From contig SAUG01000048.1 of the NCBI GenBank assembly GCA_011316305.1, forward strand, positions 527,702 through 591,701: a stretch of 64,000 bases of DNA, written 5' to 3'. Positions within the stretch are counted from its first letter, which is position 1; every line of letters begins with the position of its first letter. Positions 36,101 to 49,609 of this stretch are shown piece by piece. The DNA comes from Rusavskia elegans (taxonomy: Eukaryota > Ascomycota > Lecanoromycetes > Teloschistales > Teloschistaceae). The translations under genes and the position numbers were made by a program. Under the pieces are notes generated by a model, which did no database searches, was not told where the DNA came from, and saw nothing but the letters and a program-made list of their open reading frames with translations.

Positions 36101-37919
36101 TTACTATTATCTAGTTTTAATCGTATATTCTATAACAGGTAGTATACTAACTTCTAATCTATTAAAGATAGGATTTCTCGGCTTTTTAGACTGGCTTTAG
36201 ATTATATCGAATAATAAAAGATTAAGAAACGATATTAATTTAGAAATTTAAATTTAGAAATATTTTAGTTCTACCGTATCCTTTTACTAGTAACTCGATA
36301 AATACTTTTATTAAAAGGCTGTTTTTTATTTTAATTTATTTATTCTAAGCTGTTATTAAAACTATAACTAGTTTTTCTAGTTTTTTAATTAATTAGTATT
36401 GCTAAAATTATTTTTTATTATATTAATAATAGGCTTTTTAAAAAACCTATTACTATTATTATAAAAGTTATTAGACCCCCGATTATTTTAGTTTTAATCC
36501 TAGTTTTTAGGATAACTCTTAGATTAATAATCTATACTACTATAAATATAATATATACTAGATTTATTATCCTATTTATTTTTTCCTGAATTAGTATTAC
36601 TAATATTAGAAATATTCTTTCTACTAATACTATTCTGATTTCCTCGCGATTAACTTCCCTGGTTCCGGTTCTTAAAGTTTCGAGAATTTCTTTTACTATA
36701 CGGAAGTAGATTAGATTTTTTAGTAGAAAAATTCTACTATTAACCTAGTATTATTTTATCTATATTTTCCTATCGGGTAGTTTAAACTATCTATTTATTA
36801 TTACCGAAGTCTTTTAACTTCGTACTTTAAGTTTATATAGTACGCTGTAGCTCTAGACGAATTTTAAAAAGAAAAAAAATCGAATACTATTCTTCCGATA
36901 AAAGAAGTAGCTAGGCTTCTAATAATATAAGAAAATTATAGAATTTTAGAATATCCTAGTCTTTATTTTATATTATTTAAAGATATTTCGTCGCGGTATC
37001 TAATAAATAAAAATTAGAATCGGTAGTAAAATTTAAAAGAAAGTCTATAAACTTATCCTATAATATATTATTAAAAGTATTTTTATTAATAAAAGATTTC
37101 TTCTTTTCGAACTAACGGTTTAACTTCTAACTTTTAATAAAGTTCTAGGCCTATCGGATTTAATTTATATAAGCGAATAAGATATTAGATTTATAGAACT
37201 AATTTCTATCGAATTCGACCTATTTATAGTATTTTTTAAAAATCATCTTATCGCTATACTTCTTAGATTCTTTAATTTTAAGTTTTAACGAAGTTTACGG
37301 CGTTCGCGAAGATCTAATAGCCGGCCTAAAAAAAGGTTAATCGATATCTAAAATATAATTTAAATCTATTATATAGAAAGCTTCTACTCTATAGTATATT
37401 TATAAAAAAGTCTTTTTTTTCGCTACTATTTAAGCCTTTAAAGCTCGAAGCTCTTTATTATTATCGGACTCGTCGCTATTATTCTTTCTATCGTTCGGAT
37501 TATTTAGATTATTACTACTACCAGGTAGTTAGCTTGTAAAGGTCTCTAAAAAAATATTTCTATTAGATTATAACTAACTATTAGACGGCTGCTATTAATA
37601 GATTTAGCTGTCGGAAATAGTATAATTTTCTAATATACTAGCGATAAAATTACTATAAGGTTCCGATTAGCTTTCCTAAATAATAGAAAATAAACCAAGA
37701 TTTTCTTCGCCGAATATCTTCGGAGTAGATAGGTTATATTTATTAAATTAATCCGTTATATCTATAATCCGCGGTTTAATAGCTTTAATACTAGCTTAGA
37801 ATAGACCTGTCTAAAGCGCTTTACTATAGCTATAACTACTATAAATATTATATATCGATATCGATATAGTCGTACTATAAATAATATATACCGAGCTAAA
37901 AACGTTCGAATTAATAAAT

Positions 37920-38165
37920 TAGAACTATAAAGTAGAGATATTGCTAGAATAATATATAATTATTGACTAGATAAAAGTATATATTATAAAACTAACTTAT
38001 ATTCTAGAAAGACTAGGGTATAGCCTAGTAATAGGAGAAAAGGAAAAAGCGAAGAAAGATCGAGATCCGATACGCTAGCGACGTTCTAGCGACTAGGCGG
38101 CGAGCCTCGTTTCCAAGCGTTCTAATTATATTTCCAGGGCCTATATAACGCGTTTGGCGCTTTAT
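37920..38165. repeat. LTR-like 250-bp repeat, copy 3
   Basis: The least RIPped of the four copies (CGAGCCTCGTTTCCAAGCG, CCAGGGCCTATATAACGCG). It is the presumed 5' LTR of copy A, directly abutting the truncated end of copy B. Confidence 0.6.
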
Positions 38166-38710
38166 ATTAGTATTTCGACGACGATATAGATATCTATTAT
38201 AATATTCTATTCTATTACTATATTATATCTGCCTTTCGATTTAAAAACTTTAGATATAATTCTATAATATTGTATATAAAATAGCTATTTATCAATATAT
38301 TACTATAGAATCGCTAAATATATCCCGAATTATAGTGTTTTCGGTTATAGACCGATACGAATTTTATCTATTTTATTTTTCTATTAGTATTTTCTATAAA
38401 GTTTCGGATAATAAAATAAATAGATTTATAATTCGAATATCTATAATAGAATAGCCGATACCGATAATCGAATAACTAACGTCTATTATTAATATCTTTT
38501 CCTATAAATCTATAATTTCGATCTCTATCTAGTTTTCATCTAAAACGGCGGTAATAAAAGATTTAATATCTTTTAGCAATTTCTTTAATTATAATAATAA
38601 TAATTATTTATACCGGAAAATTATCTTTCTATATTTTATTAAAAAAGAAATCGTTTTATCGTCTATAATTCTATTATAGTCTCTATTAACTTCATTTTAT
38701 ATATCTAATT

Positions 38711-39766
38711 CCCTTTGTAGAGCTTCTGTCCGAGGTTATAATTGAGTTATTATATATATACGTTTTATTACCGTAGTTTTTATACGGTAATAATAATTAT
38801 TGCTTATATAGTAAAGAATCCTCGCAGTTAAAAGAAATAGTCAAGTAAGATTTATAACGTAGTTAATCGTTTTTATTTTATTATATCCTCTATTTAATTA
38901 CTATTCCTTCTCTATATAAATATATCTTTTGTTACTCGCAGTCCTTTACGTAGAACAAATATCGCTCTATATATACTGAAGGGCGAGCGACCTTCTATCA
39001 AGATTCCTTTATATTATTTCGAAATACGTACGATTATAAACTACTAATATAGCTTCTAAAACTATCTACTAGACGGTAATACTATCTTTTACTTTTATTA
39101 CTTCGTTTTTATCTACAGTCGTACCCGAATCTAAACGGCCTACTAATCTATCTAAATATTTAATAACTACTAGCTCGGTATCTAGTAGGATAAAAGCTTC
39201 TACTAGAAATTTAATACGGTGATTAAAACCGTACGGTTCCGGCGAATTCGGAATATAAAGCTTTAATATTATAGTTAGGACCGACGGACTTCGGGATTTA
39301 AAGTCCGTTATAGGCGAACTAGCGAGAACTCGGTCGATATTATCGAATAGCTTAAATTTAGCGATTTCGAACTCTATTTCTTCTAATTAGAAAGATATAA
39401 TCGTAGTTATAGTATTATTAGTAGAGGTTCTATATATATCAGCCTACAGCCTAGACAGTTACGGAAAATATATACGTTAGATACGATAGTAGATACTAGT
39501 AAAAGAAGATAAAAAAGAAACGACTATAAAGTATATATATATACGAAAATTCTACTACGTTATATTTTAAATAAACTCTAGGAACCTATACTACGAGCGT
39601 ATTACAAAATGAATTCGAGTTAATTTTATATAGTTCTTTAATTTAAATTAATTAGACTAGAATACTAGTTTTTTTACCGTATATCTAACGCTAGCGTACT
39701 AATATTAAAGTAAATTACTTACGGAACCGACGGTTAACCGAGTATTAAAAAAACAAATAAAATAAT
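38711..39766. mobile_element. retroposon, about 1.06 kb, A-rich tail at right end
   Basis: Inserted in gypsy copy B and flanked by an imperfect duplication (TATATCTAATT at left, TATATTTAATT at right, differing by one RIP-type C/T). The right end is A-rich (TTAAAAAAACAAATAAAATA). The body is the reverse complement of the element at 53212-54200 and shares its end with the short element at 41854. An open frame on the minus strand (around 39370-39060, IPNSPEPYGFNHRIKFLVEA) runs opposite to the tail and is conserved in the other copy. Long target-site duplication plus A-tail suggests target-primed reverse transcription, as for LINEs or SINEs. Confidence 0.55.
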
Positions 39767-41853
39767 ATATTTAATTTTAAAAGCGCCGGAAATATCCGAA
39801 TCTTAATTTTTAGAAATTAGAAGTATCGATACCCCGGCTTTTTAGACGGTATTTTCGATAAATAATCTAACGATCTTTACTATTTTTGATTCTATTTATA
39901 GATTTTTCTAAACTATTTTTCTAAAAGTATATAGAGAAATTACCTTTTTTATATTATTTTCCCCGTCTATTATAAAATAAGAAAATAGTATAGAATAAAA
40001 ATTTATTATAAAGTTAGATTATCTACGTTATCGTAGATATTTAAAGATAAAGAAACGGGATTTATACTATAGAAAATAATATATAGATAAAATAGATTTT
40101 ATAAAATAAATCGAACGAATTCTATAAACTATAAATCTATTTCTAGATTTATATATTATATATATATTCTATAGACGTCTAATATCTATAATTAGATTTT
40201 ACTTTTATTAAATTCTATTTTTTCTATATTCTAGCTTACGTTTTTTTATTAGAAGATTATCCTAATTATTTATTTCGATAAATTTCTAAATATTTTCGAA
40301 GTTTTTTTATAGCTGCTAGAAATTATATTCCTTTAATTAACTAATTTATTTAAATAGATATTTAGTTTCTAGATTCTCGCCTTTTTTGGATTTTATAAAT
40401 CTTTTATCTAAAATTGTTTTTATCTTTTATTTCTTTTTATTATCGATAAATTCCGGTAATAGCTACTCTAGTAATTCGTTATTTTAATAGCGATAGAATA
40501 TTTCTAATAAAGATATATAAAAGATATTATAAATTTTTAATCTAACTAGAAAAACTAACCGATAAATTTAAAAATCTATCTATTTTATAATATAATATAG
40601 GCCTATAAATTTAGAAATAATCTTTTTTATTTATTTAAACTTTAGATTTTTTATAGATAATAGTACTAAATCGCTAACTTTATATTTTATCGATAGATAT
40701 TTTTTATTATAATAATTAGCCTAATTTATTTTAACTTTTTTATAATTCGTATATATTAATTTATATATCTTTTATAGATTTATAATCTTTTTTTTACTAT
40801 CAGTACCTTTATATTTACTATTTTCTTTTTTATAACGTTATTTTTAACGCCTATAAATATTATATTAGAGCTATAACCTATTATCATTTTAAAAAAAAAT
40901 GTTCTTTATAATATTATATTCGCTATTATTATAGACGAATTTAGCTATATATAGGTATTTAATCCAGTTTTTCTTTTTTCTATAAATATATACTTTAAAG
41001 TAATATTCTAATAATTAATTCTATCTTTTTATCTATCTGTTTATTTAAAAATAAAATGCAGTATTTAAATAATATTTAAATTTTAAATAATAGCTGATTT
41101 TTAACTAGAATTTATTTATAAAAAAAAAACCTCAATATTAATAATTCTATTGGGAGTAAATTCTTTATATTAAAGTTTATTAATAATAAATTCTTTAAAA
41201 TTTTTCTTATTAATTATTTTATAATATAGAATATATCTCTCTATTTTAGTAAATTAATCGACGGCTACTAGTACTAAATCTATAATCTATTCAAAGTGGC
41301 GATTAGATAATAATTTAGTAATAAAATCTCTCGCTATTTCTTTCTATAACTATATAGAATATAAAAGAATCTAAAATATTCTATATAGTTTATATCTATA
41401 GACTTTAACTCGCTAATAAATAATATATATTTCTATATAATTTCTTATATATTTAAATATTTTCGGCTAGCTAGCTATATCGAATAAATAATAATATTCG
41501 CTAATATCTAAAATATTTAGTTATAAAACTAGTATAGTATTCTACTAGAGACTCTATATATAGTATTTTATTTTCGAGTATATATAAAGACTTTTTATAA
41601 AAGAAAAAACTAATTTTTATTTCAATATTCTATAGCCGGGCCTATTTTTTAAATTTATATTTAATAGTCTATATACGTTTCTAAATATCGATATTTTAAT
41701 TTCAAAGTTTAATAAATATATCGTATATACTAGGAATTATTTTACTATAAACTATTTTATCAATAGTAGCTTTCTATACTATTTAATATAAATTATTTAA
41801 GCTATACTATATATTTTTTATAATAAAATTTATTTTATTATTAAATCTTTTAT

Positions 41854-42076
41854 TGTTTTGTTTGTTTTTTTGGTACCCGGTCAACCGTCGGTTCCGTGAG
41901 CAATTTACTTTCAGTATTGGTACGCTAGCGTTGGATACACGGTATAAAAACTAGTACCCCAGTCCAATTGACTCAAACCTAAGAACTAGTACCCCAGTCC
42001 AATTGACTCAAACCAAAGAACTATATAAAATTGACTCGAATCTGCTCCGCAATACGCTCGTGGCACAAGTTTCTAT
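41854..42076. mobile_element. un-RIPped 223-bp truncated retroposon with perfect 14-bp TSD
   Basis: Both sides carry the 14-bp duplication ATTAAATCTTTTAT (41840-41853 and 42077-42090). The body has normal composition with many CA/TG, unlike everything around it. The left end TTGTTTTGTTTGTTTTTTTGG is the complement of an A-rich tail, so the element points left. It matches the left end of the 53212 element (ACCGTCGGTTCCGTGAGC) but stops soon after, as in 5'-truncated LINE-type copies. Inside is a tandem pair of about 35 bp (ACTAGTACCCCAGTCCAATT...) present only once in the 53212 copy. No coding frame. Probably a late insertion. Confidence 0.7.
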
Positions 42077-44387
42077 ATTAAATCTTTTATAAAAAATAGT
42101 TATTGATAATCTATTACTATAATATTAGTAATCTATTATATCTAGAGGTAATTTTAATATATAAAAAATATCGCGTTCTTTCTATAATAGTAGAAAGTTA
42201 ATTCTATTATTTTTAGAATCTTTAAATTCTATTTTAGATTTTCTAGATCTTCTAGTCGTATACCCGCGTAAAATATAATTAATTCGAATCTTTTATATAG
42301 AAAGCGGTTTACTACTAGATTTCTAGCTAGTAAAATTTAGCTTTCGCTAAAATATAGATAATATTATTTAGGTTTAAAGATTAATATCTTTATAATCCCG
42401 CCTTCTAGATAGCGGACTAACTAGATTAGTTTTTTCTAAATAATAGAAATTATTAAGATCTATAGTAGCTAATTTATTAACCTAGTAATATTATTAAACG
42501 TTAAATTTTTTAATTTTTATAAAATTCTAAAGATTATTATAATCTATTTAGATTTTAACTATATCTATCGTATCTTCGAAACAATATTTTTATTATTTAA
42601 ATTTTTTAATAATAGTAAATAGTTCCGTATTATAGGTCTCGTAATTATATTTAGTAGAAATTATTTTTTTCGGCTAGAATATAATTAAACGCTAGCGACT
42701 ATTTTTATTAGATTAAAATATAATTTTAGCTAATTCGATTCTAGAAATATTAGTTTTAATATAGATTTTTTTTTAAATCGAAATACTATAATATTCTAAT
42801 AGTATTAAATACGCGTTTTAATTTTTCGAAAGCCTTTTAAATTTTAATAATCTAGTAAAACGATTCCGATTTCTTTTCGGCGATACTTTTAATAAATAAA
42901 TTTACTAGAAATACTATAATCCGAAAATATTAATAAATAAAACGCCGGTAAAAGTTTATATATTCTAGAAAAATCTATATCTCGCGATAAATTTTTAGAA
43001 CCGGCTACTTTTTAATAGTTACTATTTATTTTAAATCTATTATAATATCTTTTATAAATATTATAAAATTCTAAAAATATATTTTTTAGAATTAAAATAT
43101 AGCTATATATTCTAAAACTTTTAAGTAATCTACCGAATATATTTCTAATATTTTTTTTCTAAATTAAAAAAGATTAGAATATTATTTAGATAGACTATAT
43201 AGTAAATATTAACTAAATATTCTAAAATCTAAATAAACTAGATATAGAATATTATAGATATATTCGTAAAACCGAAGGATATTATAAAATATTTAAAATA
43301 TCTATATTTTATATAAATCGCGGTCTTTTATTTATTATTTTTTTTAATTCGGATTCGATAGTAGGTATTATTAATATTATATTTAGAAAACCACTTTACT
43401 TCTAATAATCGATCTAGAATCTCTAAAATAAAAAGTAAAAGATAATAGTTTTTAATAATTCCTTTATTAAAAACTCTATAGTCGATATATATATAAAGAC
43501 TACTATCTTTTTTCGATATAAAAAGAATTAAAACTTCTATAGAAAATATTAAATAACGAATCTAGCTTTTCTTTAAAATACTATTTAGATAATTACGTAA
43601 TTTATCGAGTTTTTATTTAGATAGTCTGTAAATTAGACTATATAGCGGATTTCGTCTATCTAGTTCGATTATATAATCGGTATTTTTAAACGGTAATAAT
43701 AAATCTATTAGATAAATATTATAAATTCCGATCTTTTTATATATAAATTCCGGAATCGGTTTAAACTACTATATATTTATATTATTTTTATTTTTATCGG
43801 CGCCGTTAGCTTCTATCTATAAAACGATAGTATTATTAAATTCTATATATAAGATAGTAATCAATATTATATATATTAATATATACTTTTCGGCCTATAA
43901 TTTATAAGTAAAAACTAATAGTAAATCGATATTAAAATAGGATAACTATTTTATACTCGTCTAATTATTTTATATTATTTCGTTATAAATAGAAGATCGC
44001 TATTACTTTAATTCTAGATCTATAATCACGTATATCTAATATAAAGCTAGTATTTCTAAAAAAATACGATATTTATCGGTTATATCTAAAATATAAAATC
44101 GCGATATATATATTTTCTAATAGTTTTAACTATCTATTATTATCTAGTTTAAATTATATTTTTTATAATAGATAGTACGCTAACCTCTAATCTATTAAAA
44201 ATCGAGTTTTTCTATTTATTATACGGATTCTAGATCGTATTAAATAATAAAAGATTAAGAAATAATATTAAATTAGAAATCTAAATCTAGAATTATTTTA
44301 GTTCGATTATATTTTTTCGCTAGTAACTCGATAAAAACTTTTATTAAAAGACTGTTTTTTACTTTAATTTATTTATTTTAGACTATT

Positions 44388-44796
44388 TGTTACGTCTACG
44401 ATTCTATAGAAGTACGTTAGAAGATTGGCTAGATAAACGAGCCTAATTATCTATAGCCGCCTATAGCCGCTATAGCCGTCTTCCTAGATAGGGTCTTTAG
44501 TAGGCGGCTATCTATCAGCTACTACGGCTATTTTCAATATATATATTATTTATTACTCCTATAAATAACTTCTTTTATTAGTTATTAATATAATTATTTA
44601 ATATTCCTATATATTCTCTTTTTAATTACTTTCGTAATAAAGATATTATATAATATCGTATATTTATCTTTATAGCTATATAGTACTAGTTATAATAATC
44701 TACGCTGGGATTTTCTTACTATTTAGTAGTTCGGACTACGTCTACGGCTATAGTTAGACTCGAGCGTAACGCCTTTTAATATATAGAGATATTATA
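44388..44796 (+). repeat. left LTR of element 1 (409 bp)
   Basis: Same length and layout as the LTR at 47948 and, inverted, at 49201 and 52168. It contains repeated TATAGCCGC motifs and CTACGGCTATTTT. Confidence 0.8.
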
Positions 44797-47700
44797 TTTT
44801 AACGATTTCGGAAAATAGATAAAAACCGAATTTTTATCTAACTAATATTACTTAGATAACCTATCGAAGTATTAGTCGATTCGGGGGCTACTAGAAATAT
44901 TATATCGGAAGACTATATAAAAAGGTTTAGCGTCCCTTTAACTAAAATAATAGAATTTTATTTTATAGAATCTATTAATAAAATAGATTCCGTTAAAATC
45001 TATTTTTAAACTAAACTTCATTAGATACGTAGTAATAGATATAAAGAAAGAATTATTTTTAATATTATAAAGATATAATAAAATTTATACCTTAGTATTT
45101 TATAGTTCGAAAAATAAAATCTAAAAATCGAATAGAAATCGATATAGATAAAAATAGAAAGCTATCTACTTAATATATCTAAAAAGTTAGCTAGGATAAA
45201 AAAGATTTATAACGCTTTTATCCGAAAATAGCGGATTAAAAGAAAATTAGCCGCTATAGATAAAATTCTATAACTATTTAAGAAATTCTAGAACGTATTA
45301 AAAGAATAGGATAAAGGGTTACCTTTACTAGTTTATATCTAGAAAGACTACCAAATTATTATTATAGATTAAAAAAAAACTAAAAGCTAGACTAATTTAT
45401 AGATTAAATAATAACTAGTTAAAGATATTATAATAATATATTAACTATAATTTTAATCGAAAATATATATAATATTCTAAATTAAAAATAGGATAACCGG
45501 TAATATTTATCTCGAAAAAAATAGCGACTTTAGATTTTACGTCGACTTTAGACGGTTTAATACTATAATATAAAAAAACAAGTATCTACTATCTTTTCTA
45601 GCGGATTTAAAGAGTAGAATAGGAAAAGCTAAGTTTTTTACAAAGTTTAACCTAAAGGATACCTTTAACTTACTTAGAATAAAAAAAGAAAATAAATAGA
45701 AAATAGTATTTAAAATAAAATATAGATTATTTAAATATTTAGTAATATTTTTTAGATTAGTAAATACGCCCGCGACTCTATAACGCGTATTTAATAAAAT
45801 ATTATATAACTTTTTTAATATTTTTATTATAGTTTATATAAATAACGTATTAATATTTTCGGAAATAAAAAAGAAATATAAATAATATATTTACTAGATA
45901 TTATAAAAATTTCGAGAATATAATTTTAGAATTCAAGAAAAAAAATTAAAATTTTTTAAAAAAGAGGTAACGTTCCTAGAATATATAATTAGACTAGAAA
46001 ATATTACTATAGAAATAAATAAAGTATAGATAATATAGAAATAGCCAGTACCGAAAAATAAAAAAGATATATAAAGCTTTTTAGAATTTATAAAATTTTA
46101 CTAAAATATAATAGGCGGATATACGAAAAAGACGGTTCCGGTAACCGATCTATTACGAAATAATACTATATTCTAATAGATAAAAATTTAAAACGAAATA
46201 TTTAAAAAAATTAAATAAAATTTCGTAAACGAAAACGTTTTAGAAATTTTCGATCTAGACGAATAGATAGTATTTTATATAGACCCTTTAAATAGAGTAT
46301 TAGGCTTAAATATAGTATAAAAGAGGAAATTTCTAGAATACTATTCGAGAAAACTAATATCTATAGAAATTAACTATATAATAATAGATAAAGAAATATT
46401 AGCGATTATAACGAGCTTTATATATTGGAAAATATATATAAATAGGATATTAAAAAAGGTTATAGTTTATATAGACTATAAAAACCTTTTATTACTATTA
46501 ATTAATAAAGAATTTAATTAAAGGTAAATAAGATAGATAGAAGAAATTATCTACTACGACTTTTAAATAAAATATATTAAAGGAATAGATAATATAATTA
46601 CCGATATATTAAGTCGTAGAATCGACTACGAGGTAGCCGAAAAGATAAACCGATTACTTCTAAAGAAAAATAGAGTAATTTTAGAAAAAACGGAAGTATT
46701 AGAAGAAATTATAGATATAATTTAATAGATTTATAACCCGAAAATAGTAGGATACTAAGGAATTACTAAAATACCAAAATAAATTTAAAAAAATATAAAA
46801 TATACCGGTTTTTAAAAAATATATCGAAGAATTTATAAAAAATTACCCCGAATATTCTATAGCGAAAAAGAGTAAGTAAAGATTAATTAAAAAATTCTAT
46901 CTAATATAGATACCAGAACGACTATACTAATAGATTATAATAGATTTTATAATAGGTTTACTAGAATCGACTAATCTATATATTCGAGTTTTATATAATA
47001 TAATCGTAATAATAGTAGATAGATTTACTAGATATATAAGATTTATACTATATAAAACTATAATAACAGCAGAATAACTAAACTTTCTATTATTATAAAC
47101 GGTTTTTTATAAAAATAGAATCGTATAAAAAATTATATTAGATAGAGTTAAATTATATATTTTAAACTTTATAAAAGAACTAATATAAACGGTAGGAACG
47201 GAATAGATTATATTAATATTATTTTATCTATAGATAGATAGTTAGACTAAAAGAATAAATTCAATACTGGAATTCTACTTCAGAATCTATTATTCTAAAA
47301 AAGGAAAAGATTAGATTTTACTATTGCTAACGGTATAAATAGCTATTAATTTATTATATAATAAAGATATCCAAATAAACTCCGACGAACTCCTATACGG
47401 TAGAATCCTTAGATAAAAAATCGTCGGAAATACGAAAAATCTAGCGGTATAAACATTTATTAATAAAATAAAAAATCATTAGAATAAAGTAAAGAAAAGA
47501 ATATAATAAACAAAGATAAAAGTAGAAGAAAAAGTAGATAAAATCAGACGATAGTACGATATTAAAAAAAGTAATAGAATACTATTATTAATAATAATCC
47601 TAACGGAAAGGAAATTTAATAAACTATATATCGGCTTATTCGAAGTATAGGATATTAAAGAGACGATAGTAACGGTGAAACTACTAGTAACTGGAATTTT

Positions 47701-47947
47701 CTCTAAATTTTTTATTAGCCTATTTAAAAAAACATTCGATCGTATCTTATTAATAAAATACTAGTACTATCAAAAAAAGAAAGAATATAAAATCGAGTAT
47801 ATTATCGACGAAAAGAAGGAAACTAATAAATTTTTAGTAAAATAAAAAGAATTTCTAGAAGAAAAAAATATATAGAAACCGAGAAAATATCTAAAAAACG
47901 CCTAGAAAACTTTAAAAAAGTTTAGAAAAGCGCTATAGAAGAGGCAG

Positions 47948-48356
47948 TATTATATCTACAATTTTATAGAAGTACGCTAGAAGATTAGCTAAATAAACGA
48001 GCCTAATTATCTATAGCCGTCTATAGCTGCTATAGCCGCCTTTCTAGATAAAATTTTTAGTAGGCGGCTATCTATCGGCTACTACGGCTATTTTTAATAT
48101 ATATATTATTTATTACTTCTATAGATAACTCTTTTTATTAGTTATTAATATAATTATTAAATATTTCTATAAATTTTCTTTTTAATTACCTCTATAATAG
48201 AGATATTTTATAATATTATAACTTTACATTTATAGCTATATAGGACTAGTTATAATAATCTACGCTAAGATTTTTTTACTATTTAGTAATTCGAACTACG
48301 TCTATAGCTATAGCTAGACTCGAACGTAACGCCTTCTAATATATAGAGACGTTATA
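47948..48356 (+). repeat. right LTR of element 1 (409 bp)
   Basis: Paired with 44388-44796. It is more heavily RIPped at its left end (TATTATATCTACA against TGTTACGTCTACG) and is followed by the CTATT duplication. Confidence 0.8.
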
Positions 48357-49200
48357 CTATTATCGATGTTATAACTAGTTTTTTTAGCTTTTTAACTAGT
48401 TAAAATTACTAGAATTACCTTTTATTATATTAACGGTCGACTTTTTAAAAAGTCTACTACTATTATTATAGAAATCATTAAATCTTTAATTATTTTAATT
48501 TAGATTCTAATTTCTAGAATTAATTTTTGGACGAATAATTTATATTACTATAAATAAAATATATATTTAATTCATTATTCTATATATATTTTCTAAAATC
48601 AGAATTATTAATATTAGAAATATTTATTCTACCGACGCTATTCTAAATATTCTATAATTAACTTTTCCGGTTCCGGTTCTCGAAGTTTTAAAGATTTCTT
48701 TTATTATATAGAAATAGATTAAATCTATTAATAGAAGAATTCTACTATTAATCTAGTATCGTTTTATCTATATTTTTCTATTAGATAGTCTAGACTATCT
48801 ATTTATTAAAGCCGAAGTCTTTTAATTTCGCGTTTTAAATATATATAGTATACTATAGTTCCGGACGAATTTGAAAAAGGAAAAAAATTAAATATTATTT
48901 TTCTAATATAAAAAATAGCTAGACCTTTAATAATATAAAAAAATTATAGAATTCTAGAATATTCTAATGTTTATTTTATATTATATAAAAATATTTCGTT
49001 ATAGTATCTAATGGCTTCGATGGCGTAGTAGCAACGCTGCGTAACTTGGAAGCCTAACGGATCCAATATTCAATTTCGGAATTAATAGATTTAATCTAGC
49101 GGATCGAGGATTCGAATCCCTCGAAGGTTAACTATATTTAGAATTTTTTCTATCGATTAAAATCGATTTTTATATAGAATCTTTTATATAGAAAGATTAT

Positions 49201-49609
49201 TATAACGTCTTTATATATCAGAAGGCGTTTCGCTCGAATCTAATTATAGCTATAGACGTAGTCCGAACTATTAAATAGAAAGAGAATTATAGTATAGATT
49301 ATTATAACTCGTCCTATATAGCTATAAAGGTAAAGTTATAATATTATAAAATATCTTCGTTATAGAAGTATTCAAAAAGAGAATATACAGAAGTATTTAA
49401 TAATTATATTAATAACTAATAAAAGAAGCTATCTATAGGAATAATAAATAATATTTATATTAAAAGGAGCTATAGTAGCTAATAGATAGCCGCCTATTAA
49501 AGATCCTATCTAGAAGGGCGGCTATAGTAGCTATAGACGGCTATAGATAATTAGATTTATTTATCTAGCTAATATTCCAGCGTATTTCTATAGAATTATA
49601 GATATAATA
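49201..49609 (-). repeat. LTR of element 2 (409 bp), left
   Basis: Reverse complement of the element-1 LTR. Moderately RIPped (ends GATATAATA where the right copy has GACGTAACA). Confidence 0.78.

Larger units (their letters stand above)
29917..38165 (-). mobile_element. Ty3/gypsy retrotransposon copy A, RIP-dead, minus strand
   Basis: The element lies between 250-bp LTR-like repeats at 37920-38165 and 29917-30175. Read on the minus strand, about 35440-35480 encodes a decayed FFIPKKNSSFRIYIDYR (gypsy RT: FVPKKDGSLRMCVDYR). About 35150 encodes VYLNNILIF (RT active site Y-x-D-D with the aspartates turned to Asn by RIP). Gag-like sequence would lie upstream (about 36.5-37.6 kb) and RNase H/integrase downstream (about 33.5-34.9 kb). 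Stops are scattered throughout. Copy A has none of the insertions found in copy B and so serves as the empty-site reference. Boundaries are by eye. Confidence 0.65.
44388..48356 (+). mobile_element. Ty3/gypsy LTR retrotransposon with pol but no visible gag (element 1)
   Basis: Two 409-bp LTRs, 44388-44796 and 47948-48356, both start with TGTTACG/TATTATA-type sequence and end in GTTATA-type sequence. A 5-bp target duplication CTATT flanks them (44383-44387 and 48357-48361). A purine-rich tract (AGAAGAGGCAG) precedes the right LTR. The 3.15-kb interior reads on the plus strand with RIP stops: aspartic protease VLVDSGATRNIISEDY (about 44870), RT (KFNLKDTFNLLRI; active site VYINNVLIF near 45840), RNase H (EYYSRKL, about 46340), and integrase (VDRFTRYIRFI, about 47015). 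The protease begins almost directly after the left LTR, leaving no room for a normal gag. The empty site in copy A is at about 36350. Confidence 0.8.

Noticed and set aside
41854..42076. solo LTR
   Set aside because: The flanking duplication is 14 bp, too long for LTR integrases (4-6 bp), and the ends lack TG...CA. A target-primed retroposon fits better.
49013..49130. functional tRNA gene in the repeat block
   Set aside because: A and B boxes are present, but I could not fold a proper acceptor stem and anticodon loop. The context (12-bp duplication, tail) fits a SINE head instead.
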